NCBI GenBank assembly: GCA_018713365.1
Contig: DVOU01000005.1
Location: forward strand, 1 to 25,007
Origin: Pullichristensenella excrementipullorum
Lineage (GTDB): Bacteria > Bacillota > Clostridia > Christensenellales > Aristaeellaceae
Direction of reading: 5' to 3'
DNA length: 25,007 nucleotides
The position numbers were made by a program, and so were the translations under genes. Below are positions 6,616 to 13,934 of this stretch, piece by piece. The notes below the pieces were generated by a model. The model did not search any database. It was given only the letters and a program-made list of their open reading frames with translations, and was not told the origin of the DNA. The first letter of the stretch is position 1. Each line of letters opens with the position of its first letter.

Positions 6616-6789
6616 ATGAGCAAGAATGAGCCGAATACGGACATCCGCTGCCGCGTTTCCAGCTGCACCTACCACTGCGGCGACCGCGACTACTGCTCGC
6701 TGCACTCCATTCAGGTCGAGCCCTGCCAGAACTGCGGCTCCGGCCAGGCGTGCGATGAGAGCATGTGCGGAAGCTACCGCCACAAGTAA
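6616..6789 (+). CDS. DUF1540 domain cysteine-rich small protein
   Basis: A 57-aa protein with eight cysteines (residues 12, 17, 21, 27, 37, 40, 46, 51). The layout is IRCRVSSCTYHCGDRDYCSL followed by a CQNCG pair. This is the DUF1540 fold, a small metal- or disulfide-stabilised protein widespread in spore-forming Clostridia and often spore-associated; the biochemical role is not established. The ATG at 6616 follows AAGGAGG (6601-6607) at the ideal distance. A sigma-F/G-like promoter lies about 40 bases upstream, fitting forespore expression. The gene is divergent from the tRNA gene and converges on the TcdA-like gene. Confidence 0.88.
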   Translation: MSKNEPNTDIRCRVSSCTYHCGDRDYCSLHSIQVEPCQNCGSGQACDESMCGSYRHK

Positions 6790-6797
6790 GCGGCAGA

Positions 6798-6826
6798 GCC
6801 GGCGACGGGCGCGTCCCGCCGCCGGC
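6798..6826. terminator. GC-rich hairpin between convergent genes
   Basis: GCCGGCG (6798-6804) and CGCCGGC (6820-6826) pair, with an inner GGG/CCC. There is no proper T run on either side, so it is a weak terminator candidate serving both converging genes. Confidence 0.4.
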
Positions 6827-6831
6827 GAAGT

Positions 6832-7527
6832 TTATCGCGGCTGCGCGCCGATGAGGTCGCGCACGATGGCGCCCGCCAGCACCAGCCCCGCCGCCGTGGG
6901 CACAAAGGAAATGGAGGCCGGGGCGCGCGCGCCGTCCGTGGGCGGGAGCGGCACTTCGTCGGAGAAGACCACCTTCAGATGGTCGATGCCGCGCTTTTTC
7001 AGTTCCCGCCGCATCACGCGCGCCAGCGGACAGACGCTCGTCTTCGCGATGTCGCAAACGCGAAAGCGCGAGGGGTCGAGCTTGTTGCCCGCGCCCATGG
7101 CGCTGATGATAGGCACGCCCGCCGCTGTGGCCAGCTCGATGAGCAGGAGTTTGGACGTCACCGTGTCGATGGCGTCGGCTACATAGTCGTAGGCGCTCAA
7201 GTCGAAGCGCCCGGCGCTCTGCGCGTCGTAAAACGCCTGCACGGCAAGCACGTCCGCGTCCGGGCGGATGGACAGCGCCCGCGCGCGCATGGCCTCCGCC
7301 TTGGGCATGCCCACCGTCTCCCGCGTGGCGATGATCTGGCGGTTGAGATTCGTTTCGTCCACACAGTCGGCGTCCACAAACGTCAAATGCCCGACGCCCG
7401 CGCGCAAAAGCGCCTCCGCGGCGCTGCCGCCCACGCCGCCCAGACCAAAGACGATCACGCGCGCGTCGTTCAGCGCCTCCAGTGCCTCCGCGCCGATCAG
7501 CCGCCGCGTGCGCTCAAACATGTCCAT
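6832..7527 (-). CDS. tcdA: TcdA-like tRNA threonylcarbamoyladenosine dehydratase (ThiF/E1-like)
   Basis: E1-like ATP-dependent enzyme of 231 aa. Members of this clade (CsdL/TcdA) activate the carboxylate of t6A37 in tRNA to form the cyclic derivative ct6A. Visible features: Rossmann motif VFGLGGVGGS (26-35), the acidic VDAD (51-54), ETNLNRQ with Arg63, Lys76 and DAIDT (118-122), matching the ATP-binding layout of ThiF/MoeB/TcdA. The MoeB/UBA catalytic cysteine and CxxC zinc pairs are absent, and KTSVCPLARVMRRELKKRG is the characteristic TcdA segment. ATG at 7527 follows AAGGAGAG. It has its own near-consensus promoter. A different E1-like role cannot be excluded, but length and motifs favour TcdA. 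Confidence 0.85.
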   Translation of the reverse strand: MDMFERTRRLIGAEALEALNDARVIVFGLGGVGGSAAEALLRAGVGHLTFVDADCVDETNLNRQIIATRETVGMPKAEAMRARALSIRPDADVLAVQAFYDAQSAGRFDLSAYDYVADAIDTVTSKLLLIELATAAGVPIISAMGAGNKLDPSRFRVCDIAKTSVCPLARVMRRELKKRGIDHLKVVFSDEVPLPPTDGARAPASISFVPTAAGLVLAGAIVRDLIGAQPR

Positions 7528-7567
7528 AGGCCGCTCTCCTTTCCGTCCGATCGCCATCAATAGCTCC

Positions 7568-7596
7568 ATTATTGCCGATTTCGCGCGATTTGTCAA
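7568..7596 (-). promoter_or_regulatory. Promoter of the tcdA-like gene
   Basis: TTGACA (7591-7596), 17-base spacer, AATAAT (7568-7573) on the minus strand. Confidence 0.75.
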
Positions 7597-7613
7597 TTCG
7601 CCGGGCAGGATTT

Positions 7614-7642
7614 TTCCCATCTCCGGGGAATACATGTATAGA
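7614..7642 (+). promoter_or_regulatory. Possible promoter of the DUF1294 gene
   Basis: TTCCCA (7614-7619), 17 bases, TATAGA (7637-7642). The -35 matches only 4 of 6. It lies 10 bases before the ribosome binding site AGGGAGG and could also drive the ABC importer operon downstream. Confidence 0.4.
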
Positions 7643-7666
7643 AACACACGAAGGGAGGCGGCGCGC

Positions 7667-7927
7667 ATGCTCTTGCTTGGCGCGATGGCCGTCATGAGCC
7701 TGATCGCCTTTGTGGCGATGGGCGCGGACAAACTGAAGGCAAAGCAGGGGGCGTGGCGCATCCCGGAGCGCGTTTTGTTCAGCCTGGCCTTTCTCCTTGG
7801 CGCGCCGGGCGCTTACGCGGGGATGATGGTGTTTCGCCACAAGACGCTGCACCGGCGCTTTGCCGTCGGCCTGCCGCTACTGAGCGCGGCGCAGATCATC
7901 TTCATCCTCTGGGCGCTGTTTTCCTGA
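7667..7927 (+). CDS. DUF1294 family small membrane protein
   Basis: An 86-aa membrane protein. The signature of DUF1294 is clear: FVAMGADKLKAK, WRIPERVLF, LGAPGAYAGMMVFRHKTLHR and a final hydrophobic helix. Three short helices are predicted, with the conserved ADK and FRHKT motifs between them. The function is unknown; related domains are often fused to cold-shock domains. The start at 7667 follows AGGGAGG (7652-7658) by eight bases. The ABC importer gene begins 41 bases after its stop on the same strand, and no terminator lies between, so co-transcription is possible. Confidence 0.88.
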   Translation: MLLLGAMAVMSLIAFVAMGADKLKAKQGAWRIPERVLFSLAFLLGAPGAYAGMMVFRHKTLHRRFAVGLPLLSAAQIIFILWALFS

Positions 7928-7968
7928 CGGCCGGGATGGGTATATAGGAAACAAAGGAGTGATCGCTT

Positions 7969-8961
7969 ATGAAACGCATATTTGCTCTCGTACTGGCGCT
8001 GTCTCTTGCGCTGCTCTGCCTCGCCCCGGCAATGGCGGAGGAGACGGAAAAGACCGGCGTGACCATGCGCGTGGCTTCCCTGAAGGGACCGACGACCATG
8101 GGCCTTGTCAAGCTGATGCAGGACGCTGAGGCCGGCCTTACCGCCAACGACTATACCTTCGCCATGGAAGGCACGGCGGACGCCATCTCGCCGCTGCTCA
8201 TTCAGGGCGAGCTGGACGCGGCCATGATCCCCTGCAACCTTGCGGCGGTGCTGATTAACCGCACCGAGGGCGCGCTGGAGATCGCCGCCATCAACACGCT
8301 GGGCGTGCTTTACGTGCTGGAAAACGGCGACACCATCCAGTCCGTCGAAGACCTGCGCGGCAAGACCATCTTCTCCACCGGCCAGGGCACCACGCCCGAG
8401 TACGCGCTGGACTACGTGCTTTCCCGCAACGGCATCGACCCGGACAGCGACGTGACCGTGGAGTTCCGCTCCGAGTCCACCGAAGTCGCCTCGGCGATGC
8501 TCAACGACGCGGCCTCCATCGCCGTGCTTCCGCAGCCGTTCGTCACCTCCGTGCTGATGCAGAATGAGAACGTGCGCGTGGCCCTCAGCCTCACCGACGA
8601 ATGGGACAAGGTCGGCGATGGTAGCGCCATGATCACCGGCGTGTGCGTGGTGCGCAAAGCGTTCGCCGAGGAGCATCCCGAGGCCGTGGACGCCTTCCTC
8701 AAGGAGTACGCCGCCTCCACCGAATACGTCAACGCCAACCCCGCCGAGGCCGCGGAGTGGATCGCCGAACTTGAGATCGTCGGCAACGCCAAGATCGCCG
8801 AGGCGGCCATCCCCGCCTGCAACATCGTCTGCATCACCGGCGAGGAGATGGTGACCAAGGCCAGCGGTTACATCGACGCGCTCTACGAACAGAATCCCGA
8901 AGCCGTGGGAGGCAAGCCGGCGGATGAAAGCTACTTCTACCTCGCCGAAAGCGAAGGATAA
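7969..8961 (+). CDS. NMT1/ThiY/SsuA-like ABC substrate-binding protein
   Basis: Extracytoplasmic binding protein of 330 aa for the importer encoded by the next two genes. The N-terminus MKRIFALVLALSLALLCLAP and the AMAEE junction form a type I signal peptide. The cysteine inside it is not in a lipobox (the residue before it is Leu), so lipid anchoring is not predicted. The mature part has the NMT1/ThiY periplasmic-binding fold, with GELDAAMIPCNLAAVLINR, LRGKTIFSTGQGTTPEY and DAASIAVLPQPFVTSVL at positions typical of sulfonate, nitrate or pyrimidine-precursor binders. ATG at 7969 follows AAAGGAG. The permease start lies inside its last codons. The ligand cannot be named from the sequence alone. 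Confidence 0.88.
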   Translation: MKRIFALVLALSLALLCLAPAMAEETEKTGVTMRVASLKGPTTMGLVKLMQDAEAGLTANDYTFAMEGTADAISPLLIQGELDAAMIPCNLAAVLINRTEGALEIAAINTLGVLYVLENGDTIQSVEDLRGKTIFSTGQGTTPEYALDYVLSRNGIDPDSDVTVEFRSESTEVASAMLNDAASIAVLPQPFVTSVLMQNENVRVALSLTDEWDKVGDGSAMITGVCVVRKAFAEEHPEAVDAFLKEYAASTEYVNANPAEAAEWIAELEIVGNAKIAEAAIPACNIVCITGEEMVTKASGYIDALYEQNPEAVGGKPADESYFYLAESEG

Positions 8962-9703
8962 GCTGCTTCGCCTGGGAGCGGTCCTTTTCTGGCTGCTGAT
9001 CTGGCAACTGGGCAGCATGGCGGTTAATCAGGAGATACTGCTGGTATCTCCTGTTTCCGCCTGCGCCACGCTCATCCGCCTGATGGGGGAAAGTTCCTTC
9101 TATCAGGCGGTGTTTGGCTCATTTGGGCGCATACTGGCAGGCTTTGCCCTGAGCGCGCTGCTGGGCGTTCTGCTGGCGGCGCTCTCCTGCGCCTTTTTCC
9201 CGGTGCGCGTGCTGCTCAGGCCGCTTTTGTCCACCATCAAGGCCACGCCTGTGGCCTCCATCGTCATTCTGGCGCTCATCTGGATACGCTCGACGAATCT
9301 TTCCATCTTCATTTCCTTCCTCATGGTGCTGCCCATCGTCTACGAAAACGTGCTGCGCGGGCTGGACAGCGCCGACCCGAAGCTGCTGGAGATGGCGCGC
9401 GTGTTTCGCCTGCCCTTCGCGGGCCGCGTGCGCGCCATCTACGCGCCCTCGGCGTTTCCGCTGCTGTTGACGGCGGTGCGTCTCTCTCTGGGCATGTGCT
9501 GGAAGGCCGGCATCGCCGCCGAGGTCATCGCCCAGCCGCGCAATTCCATCGGCTCGGCGCTGCAACAGGCGAAACTGTTCTTCGCCACGCCGGAGATGTT
9601 CGCGTGGACGCTGGCCATCATCCTTTTGAGCGTGGGGCTGGAAAAACTGGTGGTGCTGCTCATCACGGCCGTACAACGGAGAATGGAGGGGGAGAAGTGC
9701 TGA
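8924..9703 (+). CDS. ABC importer permease (SsuC/TauC/ThiX type)
   Basis: Inner-membrane channel, 259 aa, with about six helices. The BPD_transp_1 block includes the EAA-type segment ARVFRLPFAGRVRAIYAPSA, where the ATPase docks. ATPVASIVILALIWI and SLGMCWKAGIAAEVIAQPRN are typical of the nitrate/sulfonate/taurine permease branch. The ATG at 8924 overlaps the binding-protein gene by 38 bases and has GGGAGG about 11 bases upstream. No better start is visible. The stop TGA overlaps the GTG of the ATPase gene by seven bases, so the three genes are translationally coupled. Confidence 0.88.
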   Translation: MKATSTSPKAKDKLLRLGAVLFWLLIWQLGSMAVNQEILLVSPVSACATLIRLMGESSFYQAVFGSFGRILAGFALSALLGVLLAALSCAFFPVRVLLRPLLSTIKATPVASIVILALIWIRSTNLSIFISFLMVLPIVYENVLRGLDSADPKLLEMARVFRLPFAGRVRAIYAPSAFPLLLTAVRLSLGMCWKAGIAAEVIAQPRNSIGSALQQAKLFFATPEMFAWTLAIILLSVGLEKLVVLLITAVQRRMEGEKC

Positions 9704-10287
9704 CCATCCGCGGCATCTGCAAATCGTTCGAGGGCCGCCCTGTGCTGGAAGACGTCTCCTTCGATTTCCCTGAGGCGGCGGTGACGGCGCTGCGCGGCCC
9801 CTCCGGCTGCGGCAAGACCACGCTCGTCAACATCATCCTCGGGCTGATCGAGCCGGACGCGGGAGATGTGCTTATGCCCGCAAGCGCGCGCACGGCGGCG
9901 GTGTTTCAGGAAGACAGGCTCATCGAACACTTTTCCGCGGCGCGGAACGTGCGCCTCACCGCGCCCGCCTCGGTGACGGACGAGCAGATACGCTCGGCGC
10001 TTTCCGAACTGGGGTTGGCGCAGGAGGGCGAAAAGCGCGTTTCGGAGTTCAGCGGCGGCATGCGCAGGCGCGTGGCCGTCATCCGCGCGGCGCTCTTTCA
10101 GCCGCAGTTTTTGCTCCTTGACGAGCCTTTCAAGGGGCTGGACGAGGAGATGCGGGAAAGGACGGCGGCCTTTCTTCGACGCAACTGCGCACAGGCGACC
10201 ACCATCCTTGTGACCCACGACGAGACCGAGGCCGCGCTGATGGGCGCGACGGCGGAACTGGACCTCGGCGGAAAGGAAGGATCATGA
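9697..10287 (+). CDS. ABC importer ATP-binding protein (compact)
   Basis: ATPase of the importer, 196 aa. Walker A GPSGCGKTT (34-42), Q-loop FQEDR (70-74), signature FSGGMRRR (118-125), Walker B FLLLDEPFKGLD (138-149) and switch His174 are all present. It resembles SsuB/TauB/ThiZ proteins, but at 196 residues it is clearly shorter than the usual 240-260, lacking most of the C-terminal extension. The start is a GTG at 9697, with GGAGGGGGAGA just before it and a seven-base overlap with the permease stop. Its own stop overlaps the next gene as ATGA. Confidence 0.9.
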   Translation: MLTIRGICKSFEGRPVLEDVSFDFPEAAVTALRGPSGCGKTTLVNIILGLIEPDAGDVLMPASARTAAVFQEDRLIEHFSAARNVRLTAPASVTDEQIRSALSELGLAQEGEKRVSEFSGGMRRRVAVIRAALFQPQFLLLDEPFKGLDEEMRERTAAFLRRNCAQATTILVTHDETEAALMGATAELDLGGKEGS

Positions 10288-10688
10288 AACGCAAATTGAG
10301 CAGCGGTTTTCAGCTCTGGGCGGCGCTCTACGCGGTTTTGACCGTGGTCAGCGCCGTCGCCCAGCTCATCAACGGCGCGGGCACAGACACGAACGTCAAC
10401 GCCTTGGCGCGTGCCGCAGCCTGTCTGGTGCCCATCATCACCTACTACATCTTCGATTTTGGCGCGCCGCGCAAGCGGATCAGGAGGGTATTGATGCTTC
10501 TTCTGCATTATGTCATCTCACTGGCGTGCGCGTGGCTGCTGATCTATCTTGCGGGCCTTTTGCAGAAGAACGCCGACGTTGCCTACTGGGACCTGCTCAT
10601 CAGTTTCACCATCGCCTATGCGGCGATCGCCATCGTCATCGCCGTTGCCAACCGCCGCGCGCGCAAGGCGCGCGAGCGCGAGGCATAA
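10284..10688 (+). CDS. Four-helix membrane protein of unknown function
   Basis: A 134-aa protein with four predicted membrane helices (about residues 8-30, 40-58, 69-91 and 99-122). The C-terminus is strongly basic, RRARKAREREA. General layout resembles DUF3021-type proteins, but I cannot assign it firmly. The ATG overlaps the ATPase stop (ATGA at 10284), so it is the last gene of the importer operon and is translationally coupled to it. A strong terminator follows. Position suggests an accessory role in import, but this is inference from context only. Confidence 0.75.
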   Translation: MKRKLSSGFQLWAALYAVLTVVSAVAQLINGAGTDTNVNALARAAACLVPIITYYIFDFGAPRKRIRRVLMLLLHYVISLACAWLLIYLAGLLQKNADVAYWDLLISFTIAYAAIAIVIAVANRRARKAREREA

Positions 10689-10692
10689 TTGC

Positions 10693-10739
10693 AAAGCGCC
10701 CCGCGACAGCGACCATACATTCGCTGTGCGGGGCGCTTT
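10693..10739. terminator. Bidirectional terminator between the importer operon and the lipid kinase gene
   Basis: AAAGCGCCCCGC (10693-10704) pairs with GCGGGGCGC plus T residues (10728-10740). An inner ACAGCGA/TCGCTGT stem extends it. T and A runs on both flanks support use in both directions. Confidence 0.88.
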
Positions 10740-10746
10740 TTCGCGC

Positions 10747-11634
10747 TCAGGGGCGCGGAGAAAGGCCGGGGATGCGCACGGGCAGGGCGGCGGCCAGCAG
10801 CTCAAGCTCCGCCTCGTCGCAGTCGATGAGTTCCCCGTCGAGGTCGATCGTCATGCCCGGGCAAAGGATGCGCACGCTCTTGCAGCGCCGCCTTCGCACA
10901 AAGGGCGTGCGGGCGTACCAGCCCGGCACGTAGAGCGCCATCAGTATGGCGATGCTCCAGCGCGGGATGGGGCGGGTGATGACCACGTCGAACAGCCCGT
11001 CGTTCACTTGCGCGGTGGGTACGGCGCGCATGCCACCGCCAATGTAGCGGCCGTTGCCGATGGAGATGATGGTAAAACGACAGTTTTCCATCTCCGCGCC
11101 GTCAAAGCCGACGCGCGCGTCAAGGGGGCGAAAGGCGCGGATGGCGTCGCGCACGCCGCGCAGATATACGCCCAGCCCCTTATGCGCCTGCTTGTACTTC
11201 TCCGCCTGCCGCAGCACCTCGACGTCGAAACCCGTGCCGGAGACATTGAGAAAATATGTGTCGTTCATGCGGCCTATGTCTATGCGCGAGAGCGGGGCGT
11301 GCAGCTGGGCCTGCAGGGCCTCTACAGGGTCCTTGGGCAGGCGCAGCGTCTTGGCAAAATCGTTGCCGGTGCCGCAGCAGGCGAAGAGCAGCGTAAGTTC
11401 GCTGCCGGCCAGCCCGTTGATGATCTGAAAGAGCGTGCCATCGCCGCCGACGGCGATGACGCCCGTCATCTTCTCTTCCGCCGCCTGCCGCGCGTATGTG
11501 CGCGCCTCGGCGGCGCTTTCGGCAACAAATGTGCGGTAAGGGACGCTTTCGCGCCGCAGGAGCGCCTCCACGCGGGGCTGTTCCTGCCTGCCGCGTCCAT
11601 TGCCTGAGATGGGGTTGATGATCAGTGCGTACAT
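10747..11634 (-). CDS. YegS/DgkB/BmrU-family lipid (diacylglycerol) kinase
   Basis: Soluble 295-aa lipid kinase that phosphorylates diacylglycerol or a related lipid at the membrane face, recycling lipid from lipoteichoic acid synthesis in related organisms. The catalytic domain shows INPISGNGRG (6-15), the nucleotide loop VGGDGT (62-67) and GTGNDFAKTLRLP (88-100). The C-terminal beta-sandwich includes DGLFDVVI and PGMTIDLDGE. I chose the ATG at 11634, where the protein motif begins and GAAGGCGAG lies about 13 bases upstream. An upstream ATG at 11709 would sit on the predicted transcription start. The promoter lies inside the 3' end of the gerC gene. Confidence 0.9.
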   Translation of the reverse strand: MYALIINPISGNGRGRQEQPRVEALLRRESVPYRTFVAESAAEARTYARQAAEEKMTGVIAVGGDGTLFQIINGLAGSELTLLFACCGTGNDFAKTLRLPKDPVEALQAQLHAPLSRIDIGRMNDTYFLNVSGTGFDVEVLRQAEKYKQAHKGLGVYLRGVRDAIRAFRPLDARVGFDGAEMENCRFTIISIGNGRYIGGGMRAVPTAQVNDGLFDVVITRPIPRWSIAILMALYVPGWYARTPFVRRRRCKSVRILCPGMTIDLDGELIDCDEAELELLAAALPVRIPGLSPRP

Positions 11635-11710
11635 CGCCCGCCACAACTCGCCTTCGTGTCGCTTTTCGTCCGTCAAAGCGGCGCGCCGCTTTTGTCGAAC
11701 ATTCGTCAAT

Positions 11711-11740
11711 ATTGTAACGGATACATCCGCCGCCTGTCAA
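11711..11740 (-). promoter_or_regulatory. Promoter of the lipid kinase gene
   Basis: TTGACA (11735-11740), 18-base spacer, TACAAT (11711-11716) on the minus strand. It overlaps the last codons of the gerC gene, giving the kinase sporulation-independent expression. Confidence 0.75.
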
Positions 11741-12876
11741 GTGTCTGTGAGGTCGATCTCTACCTCCACGGCAAATTCCGCGTTTGCAAAGCGCTCCGGC
11801 CAGCCGTATTTCTCCCAGTCCGCGAGGGAAGCGACGCCTCGCGCCGCCTGTGCGGCGAAGCCGAACGGCTCCACGCCCAGCGCCTGACACTTGGCAAGCA
11901 GCTGCTCAAGGTCCTCCTGCAGCGTGTCGCGCATCTCCTCCAGCGGCGGCGTCTTCAGGTCGGCGATGGCGTTGAAGCGCAGCCTGAAGGCGATGCGCAG
12001 GCGCCCGTCTTCGCCATTTTCGATCTTCAGACCGCTCACGCCCTGCGAACGCAGGCTCACGGGCATGCCCTCAAAGCTGTAACCAAAGAATACCGACGCG
12101 CCGTGTATGGCGTTGAGCAGACAGGTCTCCAGCCCGTCCAGATACCCGACCATCAGCCCGTCGCGAAACAGCGCCGCGCCCACGTACTCGTTCTCGTTTT
12201 CCGAAATGGCGGGTACGTTTTCGGGCGTCAGATCGTCCAGCGCGCCGTGTTCGCGGCGTTCTGCGGGCGCTTCCGGAGCCGTGGCGCAGAGGATGGCCAC
12301 CGGGTCGGAAAAGACGGAGACGCCCTGATAGTAAAAGTCCGCAAAGGTCGCGCCGGTGATATAGCCGCGCGTCTTGTGGTGATCGAACATGGCGAGTATC
12401 CCCAGCGAGACGCGCATGCCGATGACCGGCCGCTGTTCGCGCACAAAGTCCCCCGCGTCGCCGCGGCAGACGGCGAAGTACGCCGAGGCGCACGACTGGT
12501 CGAGCTTGGCCAGCGATTCGGCGAAGTTAAAGAACTTTTCGTGGCGGGCGAGCGCCTCGGAGACCACCAGAAGTTTGACCTGCGTCAGCGTCAGGTCGCG
12601 CGGCACGGTGATCTCCAGCGCCGCCAGCGCGTCGGTGAACGTCGCGCCCTGCGCCGAGGCGATAAGGTAGTCCGATGTCTCGCCGCCCGCGCCCTGTTCC
12701 TCCTGCCCGCCGCCGCCGGCCTTGGGGATCTGCACGGTCAGTTCGATGCCCTCGTCGTCCGTCAGATCCGCGCCGAGGATGACGGCAAAGGCGACGCTCT
12801 CCACCTGCCGCGCCTGCGTGCAGCCGCAAAGCAGCGCGCAGAGGAGCAGGAGCGCCGCTATCTTGCGCCCGCGCAT
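11737..12876 (-). CDS. gerC: Ger(x)C family spore germination lipoprotein
   Basis: The C subunit of a germinant receptor, 379 aa, a lipoprotein on the outer face of the spore inner membrane. The N-terminus MRGRKIAALLLLCALLCGCT is a lipoprotein signal with lipobox LLCGC and Cys19. Family landmarks include VESVAFAVILGADLTDDEGI, RPVIGMRVSL and the AALFRDGLMVGYL segment that usually opens the middle domain. The C-terminal domain has long helices ending in a beta-hairpin. ATG at 12876 follows AGGGAGG and overlaps the gerB stop by 19 bases. It is the last gene of the ger operon. Confidence 0.9.
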   Translation of the reverse strand: MRGRKIAALLLLCALLCGCTQARQVESVAFAVILGADLTDDEGIELTVQIPKAGGGGQEEQGAGGETSDYLIASAQGATFTDALAALEITVPRDLTLTQVKLLVVSEALARHEKFFNFAESLAKLDQSCASAYFAVCRGDAGDFVREQRPVIGMRVSLGILAMFDHHKTRGYITGATFADFYYQGVSVFSDPVAILCATAPEAPAERREHGALDDLTPENVPAISENENEYVGAALFRDGLMVGYLDGLETCLLNAIHGASVFFGYSFEGMPVSLRSQGVSGLKIENGEDGRLRIAFRLRFNAIADLKTPPLEEMRDTLQEDLEQLLAKCQALGVEPFGFAAQAARGVASLADWEKYGWPERFANAEFAVEVEIDLTDT

Positions 12877-13934
12877 GCCGCCCTGCCTCCCTTCCGCAAT
12901 GGCGCGAAAAACAGTGCCAGTAAAAGCAGCCCGGTTGCCGCAAACAGCCAGCGCGCGCTGACGGCCACCGCGCTCTGCTCCGCCCAGCCGAGCATGGCCG
13001 CCGTCCCGGCGGCGGCGCCCGTCAACAGCACGGCCAGCCGTCCGTCCAGTCGCGGCAGCGCGAGCTGCAAGAGCTTCGCGGCGAGGAAGAGACCGGCGGT
13101 GACGTTGAACATCAGCCCGCCGTACCAGAGGAGGATGAGCGGCAACTGCGCCGTCTGCGCCGCGCGTCCGTTGGCGAGCAGCTTGTCGAGCTGATAAGTG
13201 CGCGTGAGGTCGGCGCGCACGCTCGGCGGCGCCATCATCGCCAGCAACGCCAGCGCCGCGGCGCTGAAAAGGCCAATGGCGGCGAGCGTAGCCAGCAGGC
13301 CGGGGCGCTTGGCGGGCGCTTCCTCCTTATCCGCGCACAGCCAGACAAGGGCGGAAAGCGAGAGCCAGCCCGAGGCGCTCACCGTTCCCGAGGCCAGCAC
13401 CTCCGCGCCGGGGCCGAGGACGGGCGTGAGCCACGCGGGCTGGAAACTGCGCAGCTGCAACAGAATCGCGATGACGAGCAGCACCGGCATCACCCGCAGC
13501 CAGACGCGCGCCGCGCCACCCACGGCCTGCCCGCCAAAATAGGCGCTGAGCATGGCTGCCAGCAAAAGCGGCAACAAAAGCGAGATGGCCGAAGCCTCTG
13601 CGAGCGCCACGTGGCGCACCGTATTGCAGAGTACGCGCGAAGCCGCGGCGGTCTCGTAGACGCAGATGAGGCACAAAAGCGCAAAGACAGGCCGCGCGAT
13701 CAAGCGCCCGGCGCGTTGCTCCAGAGCGGCGGCGACGCAGCCGCAAGGGCAGGCGCGCGTCACGCGATCCAGGACCAGTCCCAGCGGCGCGCAGAGGACG
13801 GCCGCGCCGAGCGCGGCCAGCCATCCGGCGTTGTACAGCCACGGCAGGTCGAGGAATATGCCCATCAACAGCCGCGTGGTCACAGCGGCGAAGGCCAGCG
13901 GCCGCGCCAGAGAGAGGGGGAGCGTCAGTCTCAC
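12858..13934 (-). CDS. gerB: GerB-type spore germination permease (endospore permease)
   Basis: Polytopic B subunit of the germinant receptor, 358 aa and about ten helices, related to amino acid/polyamine transporters. It binds or senses germinant in the spore inner membrane. Typical segments: LLMGIFLDLPWLYNAGWLAA, CVYETAAASRVLCNTVRHV, and YQLDKLLANGRAAQTAQLPL with a late hydrophobic block. The start is the GTG at 13934, which overlaps the gerA stop as GTGA and has AAGGAGGG six bases upstream. A longer in-frame reading lacks a ribosome binding site and runs deep into gerA. Divergent at sequence level from the best-known GerBB/GerKB proteins. Confidence 0.85.
   Translation of the reverse strand: MRLTLPLSLARPLAFAAVTTRLLMGIFLDLPWLYNAGWLAALGAAVLCAPLGLVLDRVTRACPCGCVAAALEQRAGRLIARPVFALLCLICVYETAAASRVLCNTVRHVALAEASAISLLLPLLLAAMLSAYFGGQAVGGAARVWLRVMPVLLVIAILLQLRSFQPAWLTPVLGPGAEVLASGTVSASGWLSLSALVWLCADKEEAPAKRPGLLATLAAIGLFSAAALALLAMMAPPSVRADLTRTYQLDKLLANGRAAQTAQLPLILLWYGGLMFNVTAGLFLAAKLLQLALPRLDGRLAVLLTGAAAGTAAMLGWAEQSAVAVSARWLFAATGLLLLALFFAPLRKGGRAACAGAR

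Noticed and set aside
11635..11709. Longer N-terminus for the lipid kinase starting at 11709
   Set aside because: That ATG falls directly after the -10 box of a strong promoter and the added residues do not fit the family.
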